Under the pieces are notes generated by a model that saw only the letters and a program-made list of their open reading frames with translations, did no database searches and had not been told where the DNA came from. From NCBI GenBank assembly GCA_963923955.1, contig OZ000552.1:2418001-2482000 (forward strand): DNA of 64,000 nt, in the 5' to 3' direction. The stretch comes from G963923955 sp963923955 (GTDB lineage Bacteria; Pseudomonadota; Gammaproteobacteria; Eutrophobiales; Eutrophobiaceae). Positions 51,807 through 61,709 of this stretch are shown here, one piece after another. The position numbers and the translations under genes are program-made. The number at the start of each line of letters is the position of its first letter. The stretch's first letter is position 1.

Positions 51807-52667
51807 ATGAAGGTTGGCGTGATTGGGCTGGGCGCTATGGGCGGCAGCATGGCGCTGAATTTTCACAAGGCCGGGCAGCTGCACGCCATCTGGAATCGCA
51901 CACCTGAAAAAGCTGCGGCCATTGGCCTTAAGACGGGCGCACTAGCGGCGGAATCCATTGCACACCTGGCCTGGGAATGCGAGTTGATTGTCACCTGCGT
52001 CTCGCAAGATGAAGATGTGCTCGAAGTCGTGCAGGTGATCGTGGCCGGGATCAAAGCCGACAGCATTGTTGCTGATACCTCAACCGTCAGCAGCGATACC
52101 GCCGGATGTGCCGCCGAAATCCTTGCCGCCAAAGGCGCGCACTTTCTCGACTGCCCGGTCTCCGGCGGCACCGAGGGTGCAAAAGCTGGCAGCCTGGCCA
52201 TGATGGTGGGCGGCGATGCGGCTGTGCTTGCGCGCGCCAAAGATACGCTGGCAGCGATTGCCGCCCGCATCGTACACATCGGCCCGACCGGCAGCGGGCA
52301 GGCATGCAAGGCAGTGAACCAGATCATCTGTGCCGGATTGTATGAGACTGTTGCCGAGGCGCTGGCCTTTGGACAAGCACTCGATCTCGACCTGGAAAAG
52401 GTCATCGCCGCGATCGCAAGCGGTGCCGCCGGCAACTGGGTGCTGGATCATCGCAGCAGCTTCATGCTGAACGAGGATTTCCCGCCAGGTTTTCAGGTCA
52501 AGCTGCATCTTAAAGACCTGCATATCTGCAAGCAGATGGCAAAGCGTGCGAGCATCACTCATCTGCCCATTACCGAATTGGCCATGAATGATTATGCAAG
52601 CCTGATTGAACAGGGCTATGGCGAAGAGGATACTTCCGCAGTATTTCGCCTAAAAGCCAAAAGTTAA
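51807..52667 (+). CDS. NAD(P)-dependent beta-hydroxyacid dehydrogenase
   Basis: A 286-residue member of the 3-hydroxyisobutyrate/tartronate-semialdehyde reductase family. The nucleotide-binding start is MKVGVIGLGAMGGSMALNF, the family signature is DCPVSGGTEGAKAGSLAMMV, and the catalytic lysine lies in GQACKAVNQII. Substrates are short 3-hydroxy acids or their semialdehydes; which is not shown. It is followed by an ABC system gene after about 114 bases and appears to be its own unit. Confidence 0.87.
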   Translation: MKVGVIGLGAMGGSMALNFHKAGQLHAIWNRTPEKAAAIGLKTGALAAESIAHLAWECELIVTCVSQDEDVLEVVQVIVAGIKADSIVADTSTVSSDTAGCAAEILAAKGAHFLDCPVSGGTEGAKAGSLAMMVGGDAAVLARAKDTLAAIAARIVHIGPTGSGQACKAVNQIICAGLYETVAEALAFGQALDLDLEKVIAAIASGAAGNWVLDHRSSFMLNEDFPPGFQVKLHLKDLHICKQMAKRASITHLPITELAMNDYASLIEQGYGEEDTSAVFRLKAKS

Positions 52668-52781
52668 AGACCTTGTTTTTCAACGCTTTCTCAGGATTGA
52701 CGGCCGGGATTTTTTATGCAAAATAAGCCCGCCTTGCAACAAGCCCCTTAGCTTAGAAGATAAAAACAACAAACAGCCATC

Positions 52782-53552
52782 ATGCCGGATCCTAGCACCA
52801 AGCCCGCTATCGAAGTCAAGGCGCTGGATAAACACTTCGGCTCAATTCATGCGGTGCGCGGCCTTTCTTTTTCCGTTAATTACGGTGAGGTGCTCGGCTT
52901 TCTCGGCCCCAATGGCGCCGGCAAATCCACCACCATGAAGATGATCAGCGGTTTTCTGCAACCGTGCGCCGGCACGGTCATCGTCAACGGTCATGATGTC
53001 GGCGCAGCGCCGGTGGAAGTCAAACGCAACATGGGCTATCTGCCGGAAGGTGCGCCCTGCTATGGCGAGATGACGGTCGCCGGTTTTTTAGGCTTTATCG
53101 CCGAGGTCCGCGGCCTCACCGGCACAGAGAGGAGACAACGAGTTGAGGAGATCGTCAACAAGATCCATCTGCAATCCGTATTGCAGCAGGGCATTGATGG
53201 CTTGTCCAAGGGCTTTAGGCGGCGGGTCGGCATGGCACAAGCCATCTTGCATGACCCTGATGTCCTGATCATGGATGAACCCACTGATGGCCTGGATCCC
53301 AACCAGAAATACGAGGTGCGCCGGCTGATCAGGGACATGGCGCGAGATAAGGCCATCATTATCTCCACCCATGTTCTGGAAGAGGTGGATGCGCTGTGCA
53401 GCCGCGCCATTATCATCGCCGCCGGACGCAAGGTGTTTGACGGCAGCCCGGCCGAGTTGCGCGCTTGCGCTGAAGATAAGGACATTGACACGGCCTTTCG
53501 TGAACTGACTTCTAAAACTGAGCAGGCGCAAGGAGCGGCGCGGCCGACATGA
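52782..53552 (+). CDS. ABC transporter ATPase (GldA-like)
   Basis: A 256-residue ATP-binding subunit. Walker A is GPNGAGKSTTMKMISGF, the signature loop is LSKGFRRRVGMAQAI (LSKG rather than LSGG, common in this group), Walker B is VLIMDEPTDGLDPNQ, and the H-loop is STHVLEEVDAL. It overlaps the permease gene by 4 bases (ATGA). It is the first of four genes that match the GldA/F/G set with a DUF4340 protein. GldAFG-type systems are known from gliding bacteroidetes, but the same architecture is common elsewhere with unknown cargo. Confidence 0.88.
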   Translation: MPDPSTKPAIEVKALDKHFGSIHAVRGLSFSVNYGEVLGFLGPNGAGKSTTMKMISGFLQPCAGTVIVNGHDVGAAPVEVKRNMGYLPEGAPCYGEMTVAGFLGFIAEVRGLTGTERRQRVEEIVNKIHLQSVLQQGIDGLSKGFRRRVGMAQAILHDPDVLIMDEPTDGLDPNQKYEVRRLIRDMARDKAIIISTHVLEEVDALCSRAIIIAAGRKVFDGSPAELRACAEDKDIDTAFRELTSKTEQAQGAARPT

Positions 53553-54283
53553 ACATGATCGCCGCCATTATGAAACGCGAGCTGGCCGGATATTTTGCCA
53601 CGCCGCTGGCCTGTGTCTTTATCGTTATCTTCTTATTTCTAAGCGGCATCTTTACTTTTTATATCGGCGGCTTCTACGAGCGCGGCCAGGCGGATCTCGT
53701 CCCCTTCTTTCGCTTCCACCCCTGGCTGTATCTGTTTCTGATGCCGGCCATTGCCATGCGCCTGTGGGCGGAGGAGCGCAAGAGCGGCACGATTGAGTTG
53801 CTAATGACCCTGCCCGTCTCTACCGTGCAGGCGGTCATCGGCAAATTCTTAGCCGCCTGGCTGTTCAGCGGCGCGGCACTGGCCATGACCTTCCCGATGT
53901 GGCTCACGGTGAATTATCTCGGCGCGCCGGATAACAGTGTGGTGCTGGCAGGCTATATCGGCAGCTTCCTGATGGCCGGCGGCTTTCTCGCCATTGGTTC
54001 CTGCATCTCGGCGCTGACCAGCAGCCAGGTGATCGCCTTTGTGGTTACTGTGGTCATCTGTTTTTTATTTATCCTAAGCGGCTTTCCGCTGGTGCTGGAT
54101 TTCTTTCACGGCTGGGCGCCGGCCATGCTCATTGAGGCCATCGCCGCATTGAGTTTTTTAACCCATTTCGATGCCATCCAGAAGGGCGTGATCGACCTGC
54201 GCGATTTTGTCTATTTTGCGGTACTGATCGCATTCTGGCTCTATGCCACGGTGCTCGCCGTTGACGCCGGGAAGGCCGGCTAG
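53549..54283 (+). CDS. ABC transporter permease (GldF-like)
   Basis: A 244-residue membrane protein with six predicted segments; FATPLACVFIVIFLFLSGIF opens the first, and the RLWAEERKSGTIELLMTLPV block is the ABC-2 permease signature of this group. The start overlaps the ATPase stop. It should pair with the ATPase above, and the gene after it encodes the extracytoplasmic partner. Confidence 0.87.
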   Translation: MNMIAAIMKRELAGYFATPLACVFIVIFLFLSGIFTFYIGGFYERGQADLVPFFRFHPWLYLFLMPAIAMRLWAEERKSGTIELLMTLPVSTVQAVIGKFLAAWLFSGAALAMTFPMWLTVNYLGAPDNSVVLAGYIGSFLMAGGFLAIGSCISALTSSQVIAFVVTVVICFLFILSGFPLVLDFFHGWAPAMLIEAIAALSFLTHFDAIQKGVIDLRDFVYFAVLIAFWLYATVLAVDAGKAG

Positions 54284-54284
54284 G

Positions 54285-56150
54285 ATGAGGAGGCACCTTG
54301 GCACCATTGTCGGGCTGGGGCTGGCCGCTGCGCTGGCCCTGGCCCTTATCACCATTGCCAACATCAGCCTCTCCGGCATCCGTTTGGATCTTACAGAAAA
54401 GCGCCTGTTCACCTTATCCGCCGGCACGCTCAATATCCTCGCTGCGCTGGAAGAGCCCGTTAGTCTGGATTTCTATTTTTCCAAGCAGGCCCTGTCCGAT
54501 TATCCCTTGCTGATGAATTACGCCACCCGGGTGCGCGAGCTGCTGGAAGAGTATGCCGCCAGATCTGATGGCAAGCTCAGACTGACTGTTATCGATCCCG
54601 AGCCCTTCTCCGAAGAAGAAGACGAGGCGGTTGCCAAGGGCCTGCAAGGCATCCCCATCAACAGCGCTGGTGAGCGCGCCTACTTCGGTCTCATCGGCAC
54701 CAATTCCATTGACACGCTGGCGATCATCCCCTTTTTCCGAGCCGAGCGGGAAAGCGCCCTGGAATATGAGCTTAGCAAGCTGGTCTATAAGCTGGCCAAT
54801 CCGGAGAAATACACCGTCGGCATCATCAGTGGGCTGCCCCTGTTTGGGTCGGCGCGGCCGACGGCAGCGGGCCGGGGCGGCGCGGCCTGGGCCATTGTGA
54901 ACGCCATGCGTGAATTCTTTGTGCTTAGAAATCTCGGCACTGCTGTGGAGACAATAGCCGCTGACATCAGCGTATTGCTCATCGTTCACCCCAAGGCGCT
55001 CAGCGAGAATACCCTGTTCGCCATCGATCAGTATCTCCTGCGCGGCGGGAAGGCCCTGATCTTTGTTGACCCTTTGTCCGAGAGCGATACGCCGCAGTCG
55101 GCCGCGGCCATGTCCATGCCGGCCCCAGGCTTGGACCTGGGCTCAGACCTGAAGGCTATCCTGGATGGCTGGGGCATACGGGTGATCGAGGGGAAGATCG
55201 CCGGCGACATTAGCCTGGCGATGCGGGTGCAGACGCGCGGCGCGCGCGGCCTTGAGGAGCGCAGCTATCTGCCGTGGCTGGCGCTGGATGGCGCAAACCT
55301 TAATCGGCAGGACTTCACCACCGCTGAACTCGACCGCATCCACATAGGGAGCGCCGGCATTATCGAAAAAGAGCCAGACTCAACCTTAAACTTCGAGCCG
55401 CTGATCGAAACCACGTCGCAGTCCATGCAGATAGACCGCAGTACGCTGCTATCCGCGCCGGAGCCGACAGCCCTGCTGCGGGACTTTGCCGCGGATAATA
55501 AGAGACAGGTGCTGGCCGCGCGCGTAAGTGGGACAGTGAACACGGCCTTCCCGGAGGGCAGACCGGACGGGGCGGAAGATGCGCCGACAGATGTGCTGAA
55601 AACAGGCGAGGTTCATGTCATCCTGGTTGCCGATACCGATCTGCTCAGCGATATGTTCTGGATCAGGACACAGAGTTTCTTCGGCATGGAGATACCGCAG
55701 ACCATTGCTGATAACGGCGACTTCGTGATCAATGCCCTGGAGAATCTGGCCGGGAATACCGATCTCATCAGCCTGCGCAGCCGCGGCGAGTCTGCGCGGC
55801 CCTTCACCGTGGTGGAGGCCATACGCCGTGAGGCCGAGGCAGAGTTTCGTGAGCGCGAACAACAGTTACAGGCGCGGCTGGAAGAGACGGAAAACAAGAT
55901 CCTGGCGCTGCAACAGGAGGGCGGCGACGGCGCTGTGATCTTGAGCCCGGAGCAGGCGCGCGAGATCGAAAAGTTTCGCAAGGAACAGCTGCTAACGCGC
56001 AAGGAACTGCGCGCCGTGCAACACGAATTACAAAAGAATATTGAAGGCCTGGGCACAATGCTCAAGTTTATTAACATCGGCCTGGTGCCTCTGTTGATTG
56101 CACTGCTTGCCGTCTTTGCCGGCATCTACCGCAGCAGGCAGCGCCCTTAA
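54285..56150 (+). CDS. GldG-like extracytoplasmic subunit of the ABC system
   Basis: A 621-residue protein from ATG 54285, one base after the permease stop; the longer start at 54243 would overlap the permease gene. An N-terminal helix (about 8-28) anchors it, a large periplasmic region follows (RLDLTEKRLFTLSAGTLNIL is the family start), a coiled coil lies at about 525-570 (REREQQLQARLEETENKILA), and a second helix ends the protein (about 590-612). No enzymatic residues are evident. It is co-transcribed with the ATPase, the permease and the DUF4340 gene. Confidence 0.85.
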   Translation: MRRHLGTIVGLGLAAALALALITIANISLSGIRLDLTEKRLFTLSAGTLNILAALEEPVSLDFYFSKQALSDYPLLMNYATRVRELLEEYAARSDGKLRLTVIDPEPFSEEEDEAVAKGLQGIPINSAGERAYFGLIGTNSIDTLAIIPFFRAERESALEYELSKLVYKLANPEKYTVGIISGLPLFGSARPTAAGRGGAAWAIVNAMREFFVLRNLGTAVETIAADISVLLIVHPKALSENTLFAIDQYLLRGGKALIFVDPLSESDTPQSAAAMSMPAPGLDLGSDLKAILDGWGIRVIEGKIAGDISLAMRVQTRGARGLEERSYLPWLALDGANLNRQDFTTAELDRIHIGSAGIIEKEPDSTLNFEPLIETTSQSMQIDRSTLLSAPEPTALLRDFAADNKRQVLAARVSGTVNTAFPEGRPDGAEDAPTDVLKTGEVHVILVADTDLLSDMFWIRTQSFFGMEIPQTIADNGDFVINALENLAGNTDLISLRSRGESARPFTVVEAIRREAEAEFREREQQLQARLEETENKILALQQEGGDGAVILSPEQAREIEKFRKEQLLTRKELRAVQHELQKNIEGLGTMLKFINIGLVPLLIALLAVFAGIYRSRQRP

Positions 56151-56161
56151 CAAAGGATCAC

Positions 56162-57265
56162 ATGAGGGTACATCCTCTTTCCAGCTTTGCCCTTGTCACC
56201 GGCGTCTTGGTCCTCATTGCGGTCTTGTTGGCGCGCCAGGATGCAGCGCCGGGCAGGCAGGAGAAAGGGCTGTTATTCCCGGGCATCGCTGAGGGCATAA
56301 ATAAGCTGGCCGCGATCAATATTCAGTCCGCAGGGCAGAGCCTGTCGCTCATCAAGCAAGACGGGCAGTGGCGGATAGGCGAGGCGGATCACTATCCCGC
56401 CGACTTTGCCCGGATAAGACAGACGGCCATTGCGGCGAGCGACTTGCGCATCTTGGCAGAGAAGACCAGTAACCCGGCGCTGTATGAAAAGCTGGGGGTG
56501 GAAGACCCCTTCAGCGAGGGAGCGGGTTCTGTGTTGCTCAGCTTTAGGGATGAGGAGAAAAATTCACTGCTTGGCCTGATTGTCGGCAACACGCGGCCAG
56601 CCAGGCTGCCCGGAGGGAAGCCCGGCCTCTATGTGCGGCTGCCTGGGTCCGGGCCGGCATTACTGGTGGAGGGTGCGCTGGCGCTCTCTGTGGATGCCGG
56701 CGACTGGTTGGCACGGGAGTTGTTGGACATTGGCCCTGAGCGCATTCGCTCTGTCCAGATTCAGCATGGCGATGATCCAGCCATAAGCATACAACGAGAT
56801 AGCAAGGAAGACGCATTCCGCCTGCAAGACCCGCCTGCGGGCCGGACGGTAGATGCCGTTGCCGTCAGCCGTCTCTCCTCGCTGCTGGAAAATATTTATA
56901 TTGATGATGTGCGGGCCGAGCATGAGCAGTTCGCTGCGGCGGCGGGTGTGGTGACAACAGTAAGGACCTTTGATGGCCTGGTGGCAGAGATCGCGAGTGC
57001 TGAAGCAGATGGCCGGCGCTATAGTAAATTCCGCTTTGCCTATGAGGAACCTGCGCGAGAGAAAGATAATCAGACCGACGACGAAGCAGGGGCCACGGCG
57101 CAGACATCATCGGCGCCCGATGTCAGCGTCGAGGCCGAGCGCTTAAACAGGCTGGTATCCGGCTGGCTGTATGAAATTCCGGATTACAAGTTTGAATTAT
57201 TTACCAGCCGGAGGCAAGCGCTGTTGGAAGAGAGGGAAGACGAAGATTCTGATGGCAGTGAATAA
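56162..57265 (+). CDS. DUF4340-type periplasmic protein
   Basis: A 367-residue protein with one N-terminal membrane helix (about 8-24). The rest is periplasmic and repetitive in its beta structure: KLAAINIQSAGQSLSLIKQD and NPALYEKLGVEDPF are characteristic DUF4340 blocks. The C-terminus is acidic (EDEDSDGSE). It is the last gene of the GldA/F/G-like set. Its job is unknown; the constant linkage suggests it acts with the GldG-like subunit. Confidence 0.82.
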   Translation: MRVHPLSSFALVTGVLVLIAVLLARQDAAPGRQEKGLLFPGIAEGINKLAAINIQSAGQSLSLIKQDGQWRIGEADHYPADFARIRQTAIAASDLRILAEKTSNPALYEKLGVEDPFSEGAGSVLLSFRDEEKNSLLGLIVGNTRPARLPGGKPGLYVRLPGSGPALLVEGALALSVDAGDWLARELLDIGPERIRSVQIQHGDDPAISIQRDSKEDAFRLQDPPAGRTVDAVAVSRLSSLLENIYIDDVRAEHEQFAAAAGVVTTVRTFDGLVAEIASAEADGRRYSKFRFAYEEPAREKDNQTDDEAGATAQTSSAPDVSVEAERLNRLVSGWLYEIPDYKFELFTSRRQALLEEREDEDSDGSE

Positions 57266-57432
57266 ATAAAGGAAACTCTGAATCAGGCCGAGGCTGGGCA
57301 AAGGCGTTCTTCATTAAGCCGACTTCAATGCCAAGTCCAGCAGGCCAGGCCGCCTGATACACATCACCCGGCCGGCGCGCTATACTGCAAGACCTTTCTA
57401 TAAGATAGCTCAATAAAAAAAGCACGACGGGC

Positions 57433-58314
57433 ATGACCTTCCAGGACTTGATCTTTAAGCTACAGCAATTCTGGGCCGGGCGCGGCTGCGTGATCCAGCA
57501 GCCCTATGACATGGAAGTCGGCGCCGGCACCTTTCACCCGGCGACCTTCCTGCGCGCCATCGGGCCGGAGCCCTGGAATGCGGCCTATGTACAGCCATCA
57601 AGACGCCCGACCGACGGGCGTTATGGCGATAACCCGAATCGCCTGCAACATTACTACCAATATCAGGTGATGCTGAAACCCTCGCCTGTTGACATGCAGG
57701 AGATTTATCTTCAATCCCTCCGCCAACTGGGCCTTGATCCGCTTGTGCATGACATTCGCTTTGTGGAGGACAACTGGGAATCGCCGACGCTGGGGGCCTG
57801 GGGTCTGGGCTGGGAGGTCTGGTCAAACGGCATGGAGATTAGCCAGTTCACCTATTTCCAGCAGGTCGGCGGACTGGATTGCCGGCCGGTGACCGGCGAG
57901 ATCACCTATGGCCTGGAGCGGATCGCCATGTACCTGCAAAATGTAGATAGCGTCTATGCGCTCACCTGGGCGGAGACGCCTGCCGGCACGCTCAGCTATG
58001 GTGACATCTATCGGCAAAATGAAGTGCAGCAGTCCGCCTATAACTTTGAACATGCCGATGTGGAGCAACTGCTGCGCTGCTTCGAGGACTGCGAGCAGCA
58101 GAGCCAGCTTCTGATCGAAAAAGATCTGCCCCTGCCCGCCTATGACATGGTGCTCAAGGCCTCGCATGTCTTTAATCTGCTTGATGCCCGACATGCCATC
58201 TCGGTGACCGAGCGACAGCGTTATCTATTGCGCGTAAGGCAGCTGGCACGGGCGGTCGCCCAGGCCTACTATGAAAGCCGGGCGGCCCTGGCATTCCCGC
58301 TCTGTAGAGAATAA
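57433..58314 (+). CDS. glyQ: glycyl-tRNA synthetase subunit alpha
   Basis: A 293-residue catalytic subunit of the tetrameric bacterial GlyRS. The N-terminus MTFQDLIFKLQQFWAGRGCV and the motifs HPATFLRAIGPEPWNAAYVQ and GLERIAMYLQNVDSVY are standard. It overlaps glyS by one base (TAATG). TATACT at 57381-57386 is a plausible -10 box, though its -35 partner is weak. No T-box leader was seen, as expected in this phylum. Confidence 0.97.
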   Translation: MTFQDLIFKLQQFWAGRGCVIQQPYDMEVGAGTFHPATFLRAIGPEPWNAAYVQPSRRPTDGRYGDNPNRLQHYYQYQVMLKPSPVDMQEIYLQSLRQLGLDPLVHDIRFVEDNWESPTLGAWGLGWEVWSNGMEISQFTYFQQVGGLDCRPVTGEITYGLERIAMYLQNVDSVYALTWAETPAGTLSYGDIYRQNEVQQSAYNFEHADVEQLLRCFEDCEQQSQLLIEKDLPLPAYDMVLKASHVFNLLDARHAISVTERQRYLLRVRQLARAVAQAYYESRAALAFPLCRE

Positions 58315-60389
58315 TGCGCAGCAAAGACCTGTTAATTGAAATTGGCACCGAAGAGCTGCCGCCCGGAGCGCTCAAGCCCTTGGCGATTGCCTTGTCTGAA
58401 GAGATCCACGCGGGGCTGGAGAAGAACAGGCTGGTGTACAAGACAAGTAGTTGGTATGCAACGCCGCGCCGCCTGGCCGTGCTGGTGGAAGCGTTGCACT
58501 TGCAACAAGATGAGCAGGAAATCACCCGCCGCGGGCCGGCCTTAGCCGCGGCCTATGATAAGGAAGGCAGGCCAAGCCAGGCCGCGCAGGGCTTTGCCCG
58601 CGCCTGTGGCGTGGCGGTCGCAGAACTGACAAGGGAAGAGACGGATGCGGGCGGCTGGCTGGCCTTCAAGACGACCCGGAAGGGCCGGACGACAAAGGCG
58701 CTGCTGCCCGGCATCATAGCCTCGGCACTCGCACGGCTGCCGATACCCAAAGCCATGCGCTGGGCGGACGGTGAGGTACAGTTTGTCCGGCCGGTACACT
58801 GGTCTGTTGTCATGCTGGGCGAGGAGGTCGTGCCGTGCGAATTATTGGGCACCCGGGCCGGCAATGAAAGCCGCGGGCATCGCTTTCATTTTCCCGCGGC
58901 GCTTACGATCCCATCGCCCGCGGCCTATCTCAAGACACTTAAAGATCAGGCTTATGTCATCGCCGACTTTGCAGAACGCCAGGATATGATCAGGCGCATG
59001 GTCGAGGCGGCGGGAGAGAAGCTGGGCGGCAAGGCGCACATCGAAGATGCTCTACTGGCGGAAGTAAGCGCCCTGGTCGAATGGCCGGCGGTCATTCGCG
59101 GCAGTTTCGAGGAGCGCTTTCTTAAACTTCCCAAAGAGGTGCTGATTTCCAGCATGCAGGATCAGCAAAAATACTTCGCCGTGACCGATGCATCCGGGGA
59201 GCGACTGCTTAATCATTTCATTACGGTGGCGAATATTCAAAGCAAGGCAGCCGATGAAATACGGCGCGGCAATGAGAAGGTCATCGGGGCGCGCCTTAGT
59301 GATGCGGAATTTTTCTGGCAACGCGATTGCAGAAAGGCGCTGATTGACTTTGGCCGGGGCTTGGATGATGTCATCTTCCAGAGACAACTGGGCAGCTTGG
59401 CCGATAAAACCGCGCGCCTGAAAGAACTCAGCGCCGCACTGGCCAAAGTGCTCAATGCCGATGCGTCGCTCGCCGTTCGCGCCGCAACACTGGCCAAGTG
59501 CGATCTATTGAGCGAGATGGTGGGCGAATTTCCGCAGCTACAGGGCTTGATGGGGCGCTACTATGCCGCAGCAAGCGGTGAGGCAGCGGAAGTCGCCCAA
59601 GCGCTGGATGAGCAGTATATGCCGCGCCAGGCCGGTGCTTCACTGCCACAGACCGACACCGGCCGCATACTCGCCATTGCCGAGAAGCTGGATACGCTGG
59701 TTGGTATCTTCGCCATCGGCCAGGCGCCGAGCGGGGAGAAAGACCCCTTCGCCCTGCGCCGTGCGGCATTAGGTTGTCTGCGCATCATGATCGAAGCTGC
59801 GCTCGATCTTGATCTTAAGATCTGTCTGCGGCTGGCCGCGGCGGCCTTTCCTGCGCAGATAAAGGCGCAGCAGGTGCTCGATGCGCTGTTGAATTTTATG
59901 CTGGAGCGGCTGCGGCGCTATTATCTCGATCAGGGGATACGGCCGGACGTCTTTGCTGCGGTGCTGGCCGGAGCGCCGACCAGGCCCTATGACTTTCATC
60001 AACGCATTCAGGCCGTTACTCGGTTTAGCGCGCTGAGTGAGGCGGCCGGCCTGGCAGCCGCTAACAAGCGCATTGCCAATCTGTTACGGAAGGCAGATAC
60101 CAACATTAACGAACACATAGACGCCGCGCTCTTGCAGGAGGAGGCCGAGCGGACTTTAAGCGAACTGCTGCAAGAGACCGGCGGCACGGTGCAGGCGCTG
60201 CTGGATGAAGGTGATTATACCCGCGCCCTGTTGGCGCTGGCGGGTTTGCGCGATGCGGTGGATGCCTTCTTTGATCAGGTCCTGGTGATGACGGAAGATG
60301 AGCGGCTACGGCACAATCGTCTCGCCATCCTACAACAGCTTAACCGGCTGTTTCTCTCCATCGCCGATATATCCCGCCTGCAACATTAG
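58314..60389 (+). CDS. glyS: glycyl-tRNA synthetase subunit beta
   Basis: A 691-residue subunit that binds tRNA(Gly). The N-terminus SKDLLIEIGTEELPPGALK, the KAMRWADGEVQFVRPVHW block and the DNA/RNA-binding-like HD-region near the C-terminus are standard. Length matches E. coli GlyS. It begins at the glyQ stop and precedes gmhB directly. Confidence 0.96.
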   Translation: MRSKDLLIEIGTEELPPGALKPLAIALSEEIHAGLEKNRLVYKTSSWYATPRRLAVLVEALHLQQDEQEITRRGPALAAAYDKEGRPSQAAQGFARACGVAVAELTREETDAGGWLAFKTTRKGRTTKALLPGIIASALARLPIPKAMRWADGEVQFVRPVHWSVVMLGEEVVPCELLGTRAGNESRGHRFHFPAALTIPSPAAYLKTLKDQAYVIADFAERQDMIRRMVEAAGEKLGGKAHIEDALLAEVSALVEWPAVIRGSFEERFLKLPKEVLISSMQDQQKYFAVTDASGERLLNHFITVANIQSKAADEIRRGNEKVIGARLSDAEFFWQRDCRKALIDFGRGLDDVIFQRQLGSLADKTARLKELSAALAKVLNADASLAVRAATLAKCDLLSEMVGEFPQLQGLMGRYYAAASGEAAEVAQALDEQYMPRQAGASLPQTDTGRILAIAEKLDTLVGIFAIGQAPSGEKDPFALRRAALGCLRIMIEAALDLDLKICLRLAAAAFPAQIKAQQVLDALLNFMLERLRRYYLDQGIRPDVFAAVLAGAPTRPYDFHQRIQAVTRFSALSEAAGLAAANKRIANLLRKADTNINEHIDAALLQEEAERTLSELLQETGGTVQALLDEGDYTRALLALAGLRDAVDAFFDQVLVMTEDERLRHNRLAILQQLNRLFLSIADISRLQH

Positions 60390-60391
60390 TG

Positions 60392-60937
60392 ATGAAGCTC
60401 ATCATCTTAGACCGGGACGGCGTGATCAATTATGACTCCAAAGACTACATAAAATCCGCCGCAGAATGGCAGGCGCTGCCCGGCAGCCTGGAGGCCATTG
60501 CCAGGCTCAACCGGCACGGCTATCGCGTGGCCGTGGTGAGTAATCAATCGGGGCTGGCGCAAGGCAAATTCACCCGTGCAGCATTGCAAGCAATCCATGA
60601 AAAAATGCAGCAGGAATTAGCACAGCACGGCGGCAGGATCGAGGCGATCTTTTTCTGCCCGCACGCGCCGGATGAGGGCTGTGATTGCCGCAAGCCCCGG
60701 CCCGGCCTTCTCCAGCAGCTCGCGAGACAACTGGGCGTGTCCCTGGCCGGTGTACCGGTGGTGGGCGATAAACCAAGCGACATCAAGGCGGCACGGGCCG
60801 TCGGTGCCGCCCCTATTTTGGTCAAGACCGGTCATGGACAATCCTGTGTGCAGGCGGGCGCAGTGCCGGCGGCGCTGCCGGTTTATGATGATCTTGCCGC
60901 TGTGGTGGAAGAGCTGGTTCAAAAGGCCCCGGCATGA
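60392..60937 (+). CDS. gmhB: D-glycero-beta-D-manno-heptose 1,7-bisphosphate 7-phosphatase
   Basis: A 181-residue HAD phosphatase for ADP-heptose synthesis, a lipopolysaccharide inner-core sugar. The nucleophile motif is LDRDGVIN (Asp7, Asp9), with VVSNQSGLAQG and VVGDKPSDIKAA as later motifs. The four-cysteine/His zinc loop is FFCPHAPDEGCDCRKPRPG. ATG 60392 was chosen; a GTG at 60389 overlaps the glyS stop. It overlaps plsC by 4 bases. Confidence 0.93.
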   Translation: MKLIILDRDGVINYDSKDYIKSAAEWQALPGSLEAIARLNRHGYRVAVVSNQSGLAQGKFTRAALQAIHEKMQQELAQHGGRIEAIFFCPHAPDEGCDCRKPRPGLLQQLARQLGVSLAGVPVVGDKPSDIKAARAVGAAPILVKTGHGQSCVQAGAVPAALPVYDDLAAVVEELVQKAPA

Positions 60938-61653
60938 TCTTCTTGCGCTCCGCCCTGTTCTATGTTGGTTTAATTTTGGCGACGTTGATCTTTTTCCCGC
61001 TCAGCGTCCTGATCATGCCGCTGGCCTTCCGAGTGCGCTTTCGCATTGTTTCCAAGTGGGCGGTGTTTAATCTGTGGTGGCTGGAAGTCAGCTGCGGGCT
61101 TTCCTGCGAAGTGGAAGGCCTGGAGAATGTACCGCAGCAGGCCGCCATCATCATGTGTAAACACCAGTCCGCTTGGGAGACGCTGGCCGTGCAGCAATTC
61201 CTGCCGCCGCAGGTGTGGATACTAAAACGCGAATTATTATGGATCCCGATCTATGGCTGGGGTCTGGCAAGCATGAACCCGATCGCCATCGCGCGCAGCG
61301 CAGGTGTGCGCGCCTTGCGGCAGATCGTCAACCATGGCTGCGAGCGACTCGCCCGCGGGCTGTGGGTGGTGATCTACCCGGAAGGCACACGCGTGGCACC
61401 GGGCGATAAGGGAAAATATCAACCCGGCGGCGGCATGCTGGCGCTTAAAAGCCAATGCCCCATCTTACCCGTTGCGCATAACGCCGGCCATTTCTGGCCT
61501 AAGAACAGCTTTCGAAAATGGCCGGGGACGATCAAGATGGTCATCGGCCCGGTGATCGAGCCGGGCGCTAAATCAGCCGCGGACATTACCCGGGAAGTAG
61601 AGAGCTGGATAGAGGCCACGGTCGCCGGATTGCCGGTACCCACCAAGCGTTAA
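60934..61653 (+). CDS. plsC: 1-acyl-sn-glycerol-3-phosphate acyltransferase
   Basis: A 239-residue membrane acyltransferase that makes phosphatidate. It has N-terminal hydrophobic segments (about 2-30), and the acyltransferase motifs are KHQSAWETLA, SMNPIAIARS, YPEGTRVAPG and LPVAHNAG. The catalytic motif is HxxxxE here rather than the textbook HxxxxD; this variant is frequent in beta- and gammaproteobacterial PlsC. The gene overlaps gmhB by 4 bases, as in many relatives of this organism. Confidence 0.9.
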   Translation: MIFLRSALFYVGLILATLIFFPLSVLIMPLAFRVRFRIVSKWAVFNLWWLEVSCGLSCEVEGLENVPQQAAIIMCKHQSAWETLAVQQFLPPQVWILKRELLWIPIYGWGLASMNPIAIARSAGVRALRQIVNHGCERLARGLWVVIYPEGTRVAPGDKGKYQPGGGMLALKSQCPILPVAHNAGHFWPKNSFRKWPGTIKMVIGPVIEPGAKSAADITREVESWIEATVAGLPVPTKR

Positions 61654-61709
61654 AGCAGGCAAAAGAAAACGCTGATTAACGCAAGAGTTTTTCCAAGACA
61701 GTCTATGGC

